DNA of 64,000 nucleotides from Winogradskyella vidalii (GTDB lineage Bacteria > Bacteroidota > Bacteroidia > Flavobacteriales > Flavobacteriaceae): assembly GCF_013403955.1 (NCBI RefSeq), contig NZ_JABFDG010000008.1, positions 62,001 to 126,000 on the forward strand, written 5' to 3'. Of the stretch, positions 1-8,820 are shown piece by piece (positions within the stretch are counted from its first letter, which is position 1; the number at the start of each line of letters is the position of its first letter). The notes under the pieces were generated by a model. The model saw only the letters and a program-made list of their open reading frames with translations, made no database searches and was not told where the DNA came from. Position numbers and translations under genes: made by a program.

Positions 1-1238
1 ACGCGATGTAAGTCTGTATGTGTTTCTTCAAGTGCTTTAGGGAGATGATAAACCATAGCATCCACCAAAGCTTTAATTTCTGTACGTTGGTTATGTCTAG
101 ATATCGTAATCCGTACACCTGTGTTTTTTACGGGTACAGCAGGAAATAGGCCTAAGTTGACGTAAAATCCTTCCTTCATCAAACGATTGACAAAATTATA
201 CCCCGTTTTAGGCATACCAGTTCCAATGAAGAATACTGGTGACATATTTTTGTCAACAACAGGTAAATCTGTCTGCTCTAATAAGTCGTTAAAATATTGA
301 ATTCTTAATCTTAAGTCGTCTTGAAGCCTATATATCTCTGGGGATAAATGAATTTCTGCAGAAGCAGTGGCTGCTGCAACAGATGCCGGTTCTAGTTGCG
401 CAGAGAAGGTCAAAGGCCCGCCAAAGGTTTTTATGTCTTTGTGCATTTTTTTGTTAGAGCAGACTAATACGGATCCACTGGCACCAAAGGTTTTACTCAA
501 GGTTCCAAACAAGAGCATATTTTCTGAAAGCGCATCGATTTCATTCATAACGTAACCTGTTCCATTTTTTCCAATCCAGCTCATACCATGGACATCGTCA
601 AAATAGAGATGCAATTGCGGATATTTTAAGCTTAAAGCTTTTAAATCTTTTATCGGAGCAAAATCACCAAACATGGAATAAATACCATCTGCCATATACC
701 AAATCTTTTTGCGGCTATTGGTGTATGATTTTATTTTATCCTCCAACATGTTTAAATCATTATGACGTATCATGTCTATAGGGACACTTCTTGTTTTTAA
801 TACTTTAGCAGCACTTTGCACACTCCAGTGCACTTGATGATCTAAAATAATGGCATCCTGATCTTTTACAGCACTCGGAATAACACCAAGATGGCCTAAA
901 GTACTATTCTTAGTAATCACAACGGGATGTTGATACATTGCAGAAACGTTTTCTTCTAATTGTTTATAGAGCGGATTAGAAATGTATGATTTAGATAAGG
1001 GAAATTGCGTGCCGTATCTGCGAATAGCATTAATAGCAGCTTCTTTTAATCTCGGATCTTGCTCTAAACCTAAATACCCCGTTGTACCAAAATGATAGAG
1101 ATTTTGGTTCTTTACACCAATAGTTCTGCCCGAAAAATGGTCTCCTTCAGCATAGAGATGGAGTACACCTTCATCTATGGCATCTGTAAATACATTATTA
1201 ACAGTGTCTAGGAAATTATTGTGTTTAATTTTTGCCAT
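1..1238 (-). CDS. Alpha-oxoamine synthase family PLP enzyme (3' end outside window)
   Basis: The protein starts MAKIKHNNFLDTV at the ATG at 1238 and stays open to the window edge, giving at least 412 residues. It reads as a fold-type I PLP enzyme of the alpha-oxoamine synthase group (KBL, AONS, SPT, CqsA), which condense an amino acid with an acyl-CoA. Visible marks are FGTTGYLGLEQDPRL near the N-terminus, the Asp-containing FDDVHGMSWIGKNGTG region, and the cofactor-lysine motif GTLSKTFGASG with Lys at about residue 249. The precise substrate cannot be read. The N-terminal extension of about 45 residues before the glycine-rich region is usual for this family. It is transcribed away from the DUF7793 and AraC-type genes, with a 202-bp shared upstream region. 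Serine palmitoyltransferase-like or CqsA-like roles are both possible. Confidence 0.85.
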   Translation of the reverse strand, partial: MAKIKHNNFLDTVNNVFTDAIDEGVLHLYAEGDHFSGRTIGVKNQNLYHFGTTGYLGLEQDPRLKEAAINAIRRYGTQFPLSKSYISNPLYKQLEENVSAMYQHPVVITKNSTLGHLGVIPSAVKDQDAIILDHQVHWSVQSAAKVLKTRSVPIDMIRHNDLNMLEDKIKSYTNSRKKIWYMADGIYSMFGDFAPIKDLKALSLKYPQLHLYFDDVHGMSWIGKNGTGYVMNEIDALSENMLLFGTLSKTFGASGSVLVCSNKKMHKDIKTFGGPLTFSAQLEPASVAAATASAEIHLSPEIYRLQDDLRLRIQYFNDLLEQTDLPVVDKNMSPVFFIGTGMPKTGYNFVNRLMKEGFYVNLGLFPAVPVKNTGVRITISRHNQRTEIKALVDAMVYHLPKALEETHTDLHR

Positions 1239-1440
1239 CGTAATTTGTTTTGCAATTAATTTAATAGCTTTTATTTAAAATTGAATAAATACGCATCTGC
1301 TAAATCCTTTTAAGGCAACTGTTAATCCTTTGTAGATAATGATTAATCCATATTGACTAATGATAGTTAAGTGAGGTACAATTGTTATATTGATTATTTT
1401 GTAAATTTATATTTATCAATAACCAGTTTTCTTAATCATT

Positions 1441-1815
1441 ATGTCAATAGCACTTGAAAATGAGTATGCTACATATAATATTGTTAATGGAATCTTGTAT
1501 GTAACCTATCGCAAAGATGTTATATTAGATTTACCTGCGGCCGTGTATGTTGTTAAGGACCGACTTTCACTTCATGAAGGTCTTTTTCTGCCAGTGCTAT
1601 GCGATGTACGTCAAATTAAAGAAATCAATAAAGCTGCAAGAGTGTATTTAGCCATTGAAGGTTCTACATTAATTAAAGCTGTAGCTTTTATTGTAGAATC
1701 GCCTGTTTCAGATATGTTGTCTAAATTCTATCTACGTACCAGTAAACCTCCAATTCCTACAGAAGCATTTACGACTATGGAACAAGCGTTAATTTTTTTG
1801 AATCAATATAAATGA
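1441..1815 (+). CDS. DUF7793 / STAS-like small cytosolic protein
   Basis: This is a 124-residue soluble protein without signal peptide or membrane segment. Its alternating beta and alpha pattern, ending in a helix (TTMEQALIFLNQYK), resembles SpoIIAA/STAS-like domains. The family is, as far as I can recall, found mainly in Flavobacteriia next to AraC-type or PAS-containing regulators, and its biochemical role is unknown. A segment (PVLCDVRQIKEINKAAR) has the beta-strand-then-helix pattern of STAS folds. It lies 65 bp upstream of the HAMP-PAS-AraC gene in the same direction, so co-transcription is likely. A role in sensing or relaying a signal to that regulator is inference from position only. 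Confidence 0.7.
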   Translation: MSIALENEYATYNIVNGILYVTYRKDVILDLPAAVYVVKDRLSLHEGLFLPVLCDVRQIKEINKAARVYLAIEGSTLIKAVAFIVESPVSDMLSKFYLRTSKPPIPTEAFTTMEQALIFLNQYK

Positions 1816-1880
1816 TTTATGCAGCAGTTATGGTTATAGGTCATACCTGTTGGTGATATAGAGGACGTAAACCGATTCAG

Positions 1881-2852
1881 ATGGATTATGTTATAGCGCA
1901 AAGAATGAAACTTATTAATCAAATGCTTTTAGAAATGGCATCTGGTAATTTCTTCTATCGCATCGAACGTTCCAAAGAAAATGATGAGCTTGAAGCGCTT
2001 GTTGTAACTTTAAACATGTTGGCAGAAGAAATTCAAGATACAATCATTCATCAAGGGTTTACAAATACTGAAAATACGCTTTTAGACATTGTTCAAATGA
2101 GTTTTATTCTAGACTCAGAAGGACGTATTCAAATGGTTAATCAGCAGGCATGTAATGTTTTGTCGTACTTGTATGAAGATTTTATAGGTAACTATTTTGA
2201 GGTTTTTATAGCGAAATCTTCTATTCAGAAATGGAAAAAGACCTGGAAGCAAATTAGAAAGAAAGCGTTTTTTGATACCGCCATGTCCTTAAAATTTAAA
2301 TCCAAAGGAAATCTACTCATTCCTAAAAATGTGTATATCACAACTTTTAAAGGACTCAATACTAAAAATAGTAGGACACTCATTTCAGTTATTCATCGTT
2401 CTAATTTTCAAAAACAATTAGACGCAAGTTTAAAAGCGCGAGTTATTAAAGACAGTAAGTCGGGTGTCAACTCCAAAAATAAAACGTCCAAACCAAAACT
2501 TAGATTAAGCTTCGAAGATATCCGTAAAATAAGAGAAGGACATGACATAATAATCAATAATTTAGATACTGAGCTGCCGTCTTTAAGAGATTTTGCCTTG
2601 CAAATAGGGACTAATGAATTTAAACTGAAGTATGGTTTTAAGGAATTATACGGCACCACCGTGCATCGGTTTTTAATGCAAGAACGGTTGAGAAAAGCTC
2701 AAATGATGATACAATATAGTGATGTGTCGCTTAAATCAATTGCTTATAGGGTAGGTTTTAAAAGTATGCCTCACTTTTCAAGAGTGTTTAAGAAGCGTTA
2801 TGGGTATTCTCCAAGTGCATTGAGAAAGAATTCTATCTCTAATGATAAGTAA
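1881..2852 (+). CDS. HAMP-PAS-AraC family transcriptional regulator
   Basis: This is a 323-residue soluble regulator. Residues about 5-55 look like a HAMP-type linker (LLEMASGNFFYRIERSKEND), residues about 60-170 like a PAS domain (QMSFILDSEGRIQMVNQQA), and residues about 218-318 form an AraC/XylS DNA-binding domain with two helix-turn-helix units. The AraC signature is seen in SLKSIAYRVGFKSMPHFSRV followed by FKKRYGYSPSALR. No membrane helix precedes the HAMP-like part, so it probably works as a cytosolic dimerising element. The gene follows the DUF7793 gene by 65 bp. The divergent PLP enzyme is a plausible target or partner. The ligand of the PAS domain is unknown. Confidence 0.85.
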   Translation: MDYVIAQRMKLINQMLLEMASGNFFYRIERSKENDELEALVVTLNMLAEEIQDTIIHQGFTNTENTLLDIVQMSFILDSEGRIQMVNQQACNVLSYLYEDFIGNYFEVFIAKSSIQKWKKTWKQIRKKAFFDTAMSLKFKSKGNLLIPKNVYITTFKGLNTKNSRTLISVIHRSNFQKQLDASLKARVIKDSKSGVNSKNKTSKPKLRLSFEDIRKIREGHDIIINNLDTELPSLRDFALQIGTNEFKLKYGFKELYGTTVHRFLMQERLRKAQMMIQYSDVSLKSIAYRVGFKSMPHFSRVFKKRYGYSPSALRKNSISNDK

Positions 2853-2878
2853 TAATTTCGTTTGTATTTATATATAAT

Positions 2879-2893
2879 CCTTTAGAGTAAAGG
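2879..2893. promoter_or_regulatory. Short inverted repeat CCTTTA-GAG-TAAAGG
   Basis: A perfect 6-bp inverted repeat with a 3-nt spacer lies 26 bp after the AraC-type gene and 58 bp before the MauE gene. There is no T-run, so it is not a clear intrinsic terminator. It could be a weak terminator stem or a protein-binding site. The evidence is symmetry only. Confidence 0.25.
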
Positions 2894-2950
2894 GCTTATC
2901 CGTTAAAAATCAAAATTACTTAACACCTTTACCATATCAAAACAAAAGAT

Positions 2951-4432
2951 ATGAGATCGGTTTCATCAATACTAAGATACATACCAAATTTATCTAAACT
3001 TTTATATATTCTATTATTCGTTTATGCAGCGAGCAGTAAACTACTAGATTTTCAAAATTTTCAAACGCAATTAGGGCAGTCACCAATCCTTGGAGCCTTT
3101 GCCATTCCAGTAGCCTACGGGATCATCATCATAGAGATACTTACCTCTCTACTGTTAGCCTTAGGAAAAACAAGAATTATAGGGTTATATGCAGCATACA
3201 TACTCATGGTAATGTTTACTGCATACATAGTAATCATCCTCAACTTCACTTCTTTTACACCTTGTTCATGCGGTGGGGTTTTGGAAGATTTGAGTTGGAC
3301 AGAACATTTTATATTCAATTGTGCGTACATAGCCCTAGCGCTATGGGGTATCTTTTTATCTGAAAAAATCTCTAAAACAAAACTAGCTCTCAGGTTATTA
3401 CCAATGTCTTTAATTGCTGTATGTCTAATGGTTGGCCTTTATCTCCTCTCTGATAATACAATGAAACGAAACAATGCATTCCAAAGAAAATACATACCAC
3501 ATGCCCTGTTAGAAGACGGTAATTTCACTCTGGAATCTAATTCTTTTTATATCGCAGGTAGTCATGAGGATATCATATATCTCGGTAATCATTTCGCCCC
3601 ACTATATCTAAAAGCTATCAATACGCAGTCAAAAACAACCCAAGACATCAAAATAGAAATTGAAAATTACCAACTACCTTACAAGAGGGTGAGAATCGAA
3701 GTCAAACCTCCACACTTTTTTGTTGGTGATGGGACGGTGCCTGTGCTTTTTAAAGGAGCAATTGCCGACTGGAAAGCACGCCTTTTTTCACATGACAAGG
3801 CCTATTTCTATCAGTACAAAATCATGGATAGTGCCTCAATAGCAATTTTAACAACAAGTACTAAAACCAATGCCAATACACTAGGAATATTAAAATCAAA
3901 AAAAGACAGTACACAACTTAGTCTTCACCCATCTATCTTAAAACAACAAATTAATGGAACGTTTGACACCGATGGGTTACTACTATGGGACGAGCAAAAC
4001 CAAAGTATAATCTACGTATACTATTATCGTAACCAATATATAATTGCAGATAAACAACTATCAAATAGCACTGAAGGTAAAACCATAGATACCATAAGTA
4101 AAGCCCAAATAGATGTAGCTTATTATCCCAATAAAGCGGAATACAAATTAGGCAAATCAATTATGGTAAATCGCTTTGCATCAATTTATGGAAACAATTT
4201 GTATGTGAGTACTGATAGATTAGGAAAATATGAGGAGGAAGATATCTTAAGATCAGCCAGTATCATCGATCAATATGATATTAGAGACAATTCATACATA
4301 AAAAGTTTCTACTTCTATCACCAACCAAATAAAAAATTAAAGGAATTCAAAGTTAAAAACGACAGGGTTATAGGTTTAGTAGATAACCAACTATGGATTT
4401 ACAAAATCAAATCAGAACACCTAAAAAAATAG
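2951..4432 (+). CDS. MauE/DoxX family redox-associated membrane protein with C-terminal propeller-like domain
   Basis: The protein has 493 residues. The N-terminal 170 residues contain about five membrane helices (roughly 13-28, 48-72, 76-97, 117-137, 147-167) and a PCSCGG motif with Cys105 and Cys107, the layout of MauE/DoxX redox proteins, which serve disulfide or thiol chemistry in the envelope. The rest (about 180-493) is a soluble beta-rich region with repeated short strands, resembling the six-bladed propellers of Bacteroidota 6-bladed/BF3164-like proteins, though the fold assignment is uncertain. It probably faces the periplasm. The gene precedes a four-cysteine exported protein by 74 bp, so a role in its cysteine oxidation or reduction is a reasonable inference. 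The start ATG fits the first membrane helix. Confidence 0.8.
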   Translation: MRSVSSILRYIPNLSKLLYILLFVYAASSKLLDFQNFQTQLGQSPILGAFAIPVAYGIIIIEILTSLLLALGKTRIIGLYAAYILMVMFTAYIVIILNFTSFTPCSCGGVLEDLSWTEHFIFNCAYIALALWGIFLSEKISKTKLALRLLPMSLIAVCLMVGLYLLSDNTMKRNNAFQRKYIPHALLEDGNFTLESNSFYIAGSHEDIIYLGNHFAPLYLKAINTQSKTTQDIKIEIENYQLPYKRVRIEVKPPHFFVGDGTVPVLFKGAIADWKARLFSHDKAYFYQYKIMDSASIAILTTSTKTNANTLGILKSKKDSTQLSLHPSILKQQINGTFDTDGLLLWDEQNQSIIYVYYYRNQYIIADKQLSNSTEGKTIDTISKAQIDVAYYPNKAEYKLGKSIMVNRFASIYGNNLYVSTDRLGKYEEEDILRSASIIDQYDIRDNSYIKSFYFYHQPNKKLKEFKVKNDRVIGLVDNQLWIYKIKSEHLKK

Positions 4433-4436
4433 AGAT

Positions 4437-4450
4437 ATACTGCGCAGTAT
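4437..4450. promoter_or_regulatory. Perfect 14-bp palindrome between mauE-like and DUF6520 genes
   Basis: ATACTGCGCAGTAT is a perfect palindrome beginning 5 bp after the MauE stop. It is followed by a second weak stem (TCAGG...CCTGA). In RNA this could be a processing or attenuation hairpin giving unequal expression of the two genes; in DNA it could bind a dimeric regulator. No direct evidence distinguishes these. Confidence 0.35.
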
Positions 4451-4506
4451 CAGGAGAAAGACTGAACACCTGAAATATAGTAGGTCGTAACATAAATTTT
4501 TAAATT

Positions 4507-4776
4507 ATGAAAACAAAAATCATTAAAACAGCTTTACCATTTATGGTATTTATGTTGGCAATAGTATTTGCTTTTGCCACAGAGAAAATCGCATCCAACG
4601 AGGATGAGGCTTTTGTAACTGGTTATATCATGCAAAGTGGTTTGTGTGTGCCAACCACTAAACAATGTGACCAAGTAAATTTGTACCCTTGTAATTTCAA
4701 TGGTGAGCAGGTATTTGAATTGAGAGACAGTGCTACGAGCTGTAGTATTCCCTTATTTCATAGTCAAGAGGATTAG
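4507..4776 (+). CDS. DUF6520 family small exported protein with four cysteines
   Basis: This is an 89-residue protein with a typical N-terminal signal segment (KTKIIKTALPF then a hydrophobic core to about residue 24). The mature part has four cysteines at 47, 54, 62 and 79, enough for two disulfides, and no recognisable enzymatic motif. It matches my recollection of DUF6520, a Bacteroidota family of unknown function often encoded beside MauE/DoxX membrane proteins, as here. It is followed at once by a strong terminator. Possible roles are a secreted structural or signalling mini-protein, or a substrate of the neighbouring MauE protein and S9 peptidase. None of these is proven. Confidence 0.8.
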   Translation: MKTKIIKTALPFMVFMLAIVFAFATEKIASNEDEAFVTGYIMQSGLCVPTTKQCDQVNLYPCNFNGEQVFELRDSATSCSIPLFHSQED

Positions 4777-4784
4777 TGGAAGTT

Positions 4785-4818
4785 GAATGGAGTGAATTAT
4801 TCACTCCATTCTTTTTTT
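4785..4818 (+). terminator. Intrinsic terminator of the mauE-DUF6520 unit
   Basis: A 13-bp perfect stem (GAATGGAGTGAAT pairing with ATTCACTCCATTC, 4785-4797 with 4799-4811) is followed by a run of seven T on the plus strand. The stop codon of the convergent S9 peptidase gene lies inside this hairpin, so the two transcription units meet here with almost no spacer. The minus direction has no T-run. Confidence 0.85.
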
Positions 4819-7412
4819 AAAAAGGAGTCAAACCAATTTTTTATTTGAAGCGATAATGTAATTTGGTTCCTTTTTTTTACCAAAAAGTGACCTTCATCTT
4901 TAAACAATAATAACTTACCATGTTTATTCAGTCTTTTCATAGCCATAAACATGTAAATCCCTTGTGCCCAATTAGTGTTAGAATCTTTCTGCCCATTCCA
5001 CAATAATAGTGGAGTACTCATCTCTTCAACTAAATTAATCGGGGAATTATCTCGATACTTATCTTTTATTAAATAATAGGGTTTAGCCATCCGGAATTGC
5101 TGATTTTCTATCCTCCATATTTGATCCTTTCGCCAATCCCATCCAATATCATGATACCAACTTACCAAATCGCTTACAGCCGCACCAGCGACCGCAGCTT
5201 TAAAGAGATCACTACTTGTCGCTATATAATTAACTTCATAGCCTCCAAAAGAATGACCTATAATACCAATACGCTCCTTATCAATTGGGAATGCCCTTAT
5301 GACCTCTTTTACGGCTGATGTGACGGATTCTAAAGCTGAAACCCCAGGTTGACCATCGATGTATTTTACAGTTGGTATCATTATAAAGTAGTCATTAGTG
5401 ATGTAGTTTAACTTGTTAAAACCTGTCATTTCCTCTAGACCAGGAGCCTTGAACATCAAATCATATGTTCCAAAGCTTTCATAGGTTTTAACTATCATAG
5501 GGTAACTCTTGGTCGGATCGAAATGTGAGGGATAAAATAACAAGCCTCTAAGAGTATCATTTTTATGGGCATAACTAAAAATTGTTTCTTCACCTAAATC
5601 ATATTCTAATAGTTTAGGATTGCTTTGAAATAATAATTTTTCCGTTTCATCATTTAGATTATAAGAATGAACACTTGGTGGATAATTATATTTGCTTTTT
5701 TTAAAAACAATATGCTCGCCTTGGGCTGCAATTAATAAATTATCACTCAATTTCGAACCATAATAAATCGTATCTATTGATTGTGTGTCAGAACTCCAAA
5801 CAGAATAACCAGTCTGTAGATCCTTACCAATCATATTAAAAATCAATGATTGTTTCAACGAGAAAGACAAACCAGCATAACTTCTCAAGGCATTTACAAA
5901 ATCGGAATCGTGTCGTCGAGAGTCTTTACTAATCCTATAACGTACTTGATCCTCGCGGCCTCTGGTAATACGCTTTTTCAATCCCTCCTGAGTTGGCACT
6001 AACCAAACATCATATTCATCATATAAAATGATATATCTATCGTCATCACTCCAGCCTGGACTCCCATAAGGTGAAAAATCTCTAGAGCCATGTATATTTA
6101 AATTCTCAAACGAGACACTCAATTCTTTGGTAAGATTAGTTTTCTCAGCAGTATTAGTGTCATACAACCACCAATGTTGATTCTTAAAGTAAGCAACATA
6201 TCGTCCAGTTGAAGAAATGGAAACATCGCCTTGCCTATTGTATTGATTTTCAACTAAAAGATCTTTTTTACCTGTCTTTAAATCCTTAACAAAAATATTG
6301 ACATCCTCAAATTGTTTATAGAGCGGTTCATTCAGTAGCTTGTTATAAACTAAAGCAAACGAATGATTTGGATGATACTTAGTCGAAGGCGTATCTACAT
6401 TGGTAACTTCTTGTAATGTGTTTTCAGTCAAATTCCATAAGGTTAAAAAATACTGATTCTCATGTGAATTGTAATAAGCCATTTTAGGATATATCCAAGC
6501 ATCTTTTGTGTCCCATATTTCCAACTCTAAATTTAAAGAGGTCTCTTTTTGTTCCTTCAGAATGCGATAAAAAAATACAGATTCACCATCATCTGATAAC
6601 TTTATTTCCTGATGTGTTAGTGAATATTTAGGAAACTGCTTCTCAAAAGCCTCGGTACCCATAACGTAATGCAAACCGTTTGAATGTTTAGAGTGTATAG
6701 CTATAGGTTCTTTGTCTGATTCAATAAATACCAAAGACGTTCCATGCGTATTCCACTGCAATTGACTAAAGCTATGTGCCGCGCTAGAAGTAACAACTTC
6801 AGTATCACGGTTATTTAAGTAACGGATAGATACTTCCTTGCCATCTCCTAACTCAGTATTTAGAGCTAGTATGGAACTCACTGGATGCCATGCAAATTCC
6901 TTAATCCTTTCTATTTTTATCTCTTCAAAACTTTCAAGATCCATAATTAAAAGAGTACTTTCAAAATTATTGGTTTGCTTCTTAATGCTTAAATAATCAC
7001 CTTGTGCATCAAACTCAAAATTTATAACTCCTTCATAAGTAAAAACTCTATCATCGCTCAGGGACATTAATTCCAAATTATGATTAGGTGACAAAAGGCC
7101 AAGCCAGGTACTAGTGACATTAAAGTCATGTTTAAAACAATCACCTAAGTTTTTGGTCTGATGAGTTGATGTATTTAATAACAAATAAGAATCTGGTTTT
7201 TGGTTATGTATAGATTTTACAGTTACCCAATTACCGTCATTACTTAATTTTTGTATAAAAACATCTTTGGTCCATAACGTATCTAATTCTGACTTATAAC
7301 GTCCATTTTGACCCCATAACCCAAAAGAGCCGCTTATAAATAGAACTACAAAAATTATACTTTGAACAAAAGCACCCTGCAACACTTTTCTTAAACTAAA
7401 AGGAACCTTCAT
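4797..7412 (-). CDS. S9 family prolyl-oligopeptidase-like serine peptidase
   Basis: The protein has 871 residues with an N-terminal signal or membrane segment (VQSIIFVVLFISGSFGLWG). The middle part is a WD/TolB-like beta-propeller, and the C-terminal third is an alpha/beta-hydrolase. The catalytic triad is visible: Ser721 in GIIGHSFGGYE, Asp810 in LWNGQKDSNTNW and His842 in LFKDEGHFLV. This is the arrangement of acylaminoacyl peptidases and dipeptidyl peptidase IV-like S9 enzymes, which cleave short peptides in the periplasm. It starts 3 bp after the SusD stop, so it is the last gene of the susC-susD-peptidase operon. That indicates that the operon's cargo is a peptide. Length is normal for Bacteroidota S9 peptidases. 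Confidence 0.9.
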   Translation of the reverse strand: MKVPFSLRKVLQGAFVQSIIFVVLFISGSFGLWGQNGRYKSELDTLWTKDVFIQKLSNDGNWVTVKSIHNQKPDSYLLLNTSTHQTKNLGDCFKHDFNVTSTWLGLLSPNHNLELMSLSDDRVFTYEGVINFEFDAQGDYLSIKKQTNNFESTLLIMDLESFEEIKIERIKEFAWHPVSSILALNTELGDGKEVSIRYLNNRDTEVVTSSAAHSFSQLQWNTHGTSLVFIESDKEPIAIHSKHSNGLHYVMGTEAFEKQFPKYSLTHQEIKLSDDGESVFFYRILKEQKETSLNLELEIWDTKDAWIYPKMAYYNSHENQYFLTLWNLTENTLQEVTNVDTPSTKYHPNHSFALVYNKLLNEPLYKQFEDVNIFVKDLKTGKKDLLVENQYNRQGDVSISSTGRYVAYFKNQHWWLYDTNTAEKTNLTKELSVSFENLNIHGSRDFSPYGSPGWSDDDRYIILYDEYDVWLVPTQEGLKKRITRGREDQVRYRISKDSRRHDSDFVNALRSYAGLSFSLKQSLIFNMIGKDLQTGYSVWSSDTQSIDTIYYGSKLSDNLLIAAQGEHIVFKKSKYNYPPSVHSYNLNDETEKLLFQSNPKLLEYDLGEETIFSYAHKNDTLRGLLFYPSHFDPTKSYPMIVKTYESFGTYDLMFKAPGLEEMTGFNKLNYITNDYFIMIPTVKYIDGQPGVSALESVTSAVKEVIRAFPIDKERIGIIGHSFGGYEVNYIATSSDLFKAAVAGAAVSDLVSWYHDIGWDWRKDQIWRIENQQFRMAKPYYLIKDKYRDNSPINLVEEMSTPLLLWNGQKDSNTNWAQGIYMFMAMKRLNKHGKLLLFKDEGHFLVKKRNQITLSLQIKNWFDSFLKKEWSE

Positions 7413-7415
7413 AAA

Positions 7416-8807
7416 TTAGTAACCGGTATTTTGTGGTAATAAATTGGGATTCATTAGTAATTCCAGCTCTGGAATAGGTAACCAATGATCACGTGATTGC
7501 CAATTTGGCTTTACATTTATTAAAACATTTTCTGCTTCACCAAATCGCTTTAAATCAAACCATCTGTGTCCAAACTCTGTAAAAAGTTCATGCCTCCGTT
7601 CTTCTAAAATAGCATTCGACAACTCCACAGTAGATAAACCAGCATAAGCTTCTAAACCAGCTCTAGCTCTTACAATATTCAAATCTTGCTCAGCTAGTTC
7701 TGTATTGCCCAACCGCATCCGTGCTTCAGATCGTATCAAATACTGCTCTGCCAATCGAAACACAATGGAATATTCTAAGCTAGTTCCAGTGTTTTCAATT
7801 TGCTTATACTTAAAAGGTGCGTACCAATTTTCACTGCCATTTGTAACGGTTCGTATCCAATGTTGCAACCTTAAATCACTCGCTTCAAATGAGGAAACAA
7901 GAGATGGATTTAATGACATTAAATACGGTGGTCCAAAAATAAAGTAGAATGAAATTGCTTCATTTGTATTATCCCCAGCGTTTTTAGGCTTCAACTGCAG
8001 TATAGCAGAGCTACTGTTTTTTAAAAACGCATCTTCAACACTCTCAAGATGGAATAAATCCGTAGTGTTAATAATCAAAGAACTCTCATTGACCGCATCC
8101 TCCCATCGCTCCAGGTAGAGATAAATCCTTGCCAAAAATGCTGAGACAACAAAACCATTAGCCCTTATCCTCTCACCTGAAACATCCGCACTTTCTAATA
8201 ACAACTTAGCTTGTAAGAGATCTTCCAAAATATGGTCATAAACCAAATCTTTTGATATGCGAGCCACATCCTGATTAATTAAGTAATCTGTTGTTTCAAT
8301 GTATGGTATGTCGTTAAATAAATTAACAAGATAAAAATGCGCCAAAGCTCTTAAAAAAAGTAACTCTCCTTTCAACTCCTCTTTTATAGTCGAATTTAAT
8401 CCTGTTGAGTCCTCAATACCTTCCAGCAATAAATTGGTCATATATATAACTTCATAACCACCAGACCATACGGTATTAACAACACTATTATTCGCAATGA
8501 TTTCGTGAGAATAAAAAGGATAGATATCAGAATTGATATCTGAATAATAATCTACTTCATCGCTATAAAAGCCCATCAAAACATTCATGCCATAGAGATT
8601 GCCAGTCAGTAAAACCTCATCTCTTAACTTAGCATAAACGGTGCTGACAGCTGCATTAACTGTGGATTCATCTTCAAAAACAACTTCCTTGGAGATTTGA
8701 CCTCTAGGGGAATCCACTTCTATAAAATCTTCACACGTTAATAGCATTAGACAAGCTACTAAACAAACAATCTTGTCATTAAATTGGTTACGGATATACT
8801 GTGTCAT
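7416..8807 (-). CDS. RagB/SusD family nutrient-binding outer-membrane lipoprotein
   Basis: This is a 463-residue SusD homologue. The N-terminus has a lipoprotein signal ending in a lipobox (LMLLTC with Cys25 as the likely lipidated residue). The N-terminal half is TPR-like (AELLFLRALAHFYLVNLF-type helix, here GELLFLRALAHFYLVNLF), and the C-terminus carries the family signature ILEERRHELFTEFGHRWFDL followed by an ending close to LLPQNTGY. SusD proteins form the lid over a SusC barrel and bind the cargo at the cell surface. The gene follows susC by 13 bp and precedes the S9 peptidase by 3 bp. The cargo is probably a peptide rather than a glycan, judging from the peptidase and the lack of glycoside hydrolases nearby. 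Confidence 0.93.
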   Translation of the reverse strand: MTQYIRNQFNDKIVCLVACLMLLTCEDFIEVDSPRGQISKEVVFEDESTVNAAVSTVYAKLRDEVLLTGNLYGMNVLMGFYSDEVDYYSDINSDIYPFYSHEIIANNSVVNTVWSGGYEVIYMTNLLLEGIEDSTGLNSTIKEELKGELLFLRALAHFYLVNLFNDIPYIETTDYLINQDVARISKDLVYDHILEDLLQAKLLLESADVSGERIRANGFVVSAFLARIYLYLERWEDAVNESSLIINTTDLFHLESVEDAFLKNSSSAILQLKPKNAGDNTNEAISFYFIFGPPYLMSLNPSLVSSFEASDLRLQHWIRTVTNGSENWYAPFKYKQIENTGTSLEYSIVFRLAEQYLIRSEARMRLGNTELAEQDLNIVRARAGLEAYAGLSTVELSNAILEERRHELFTEFGHRWFDLKRFGEAENVLINVKPNWQSRDHWLPIPELELLMNPNLLPQNTGY

Positions 8808-8820
8808 AATAATATTTTTT

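Noticed and set aside
367..555. 62-codon plus-strand frame
   Set aside because: It lies antisense inside the well-supported PLP enzyme gene and has no protein features.
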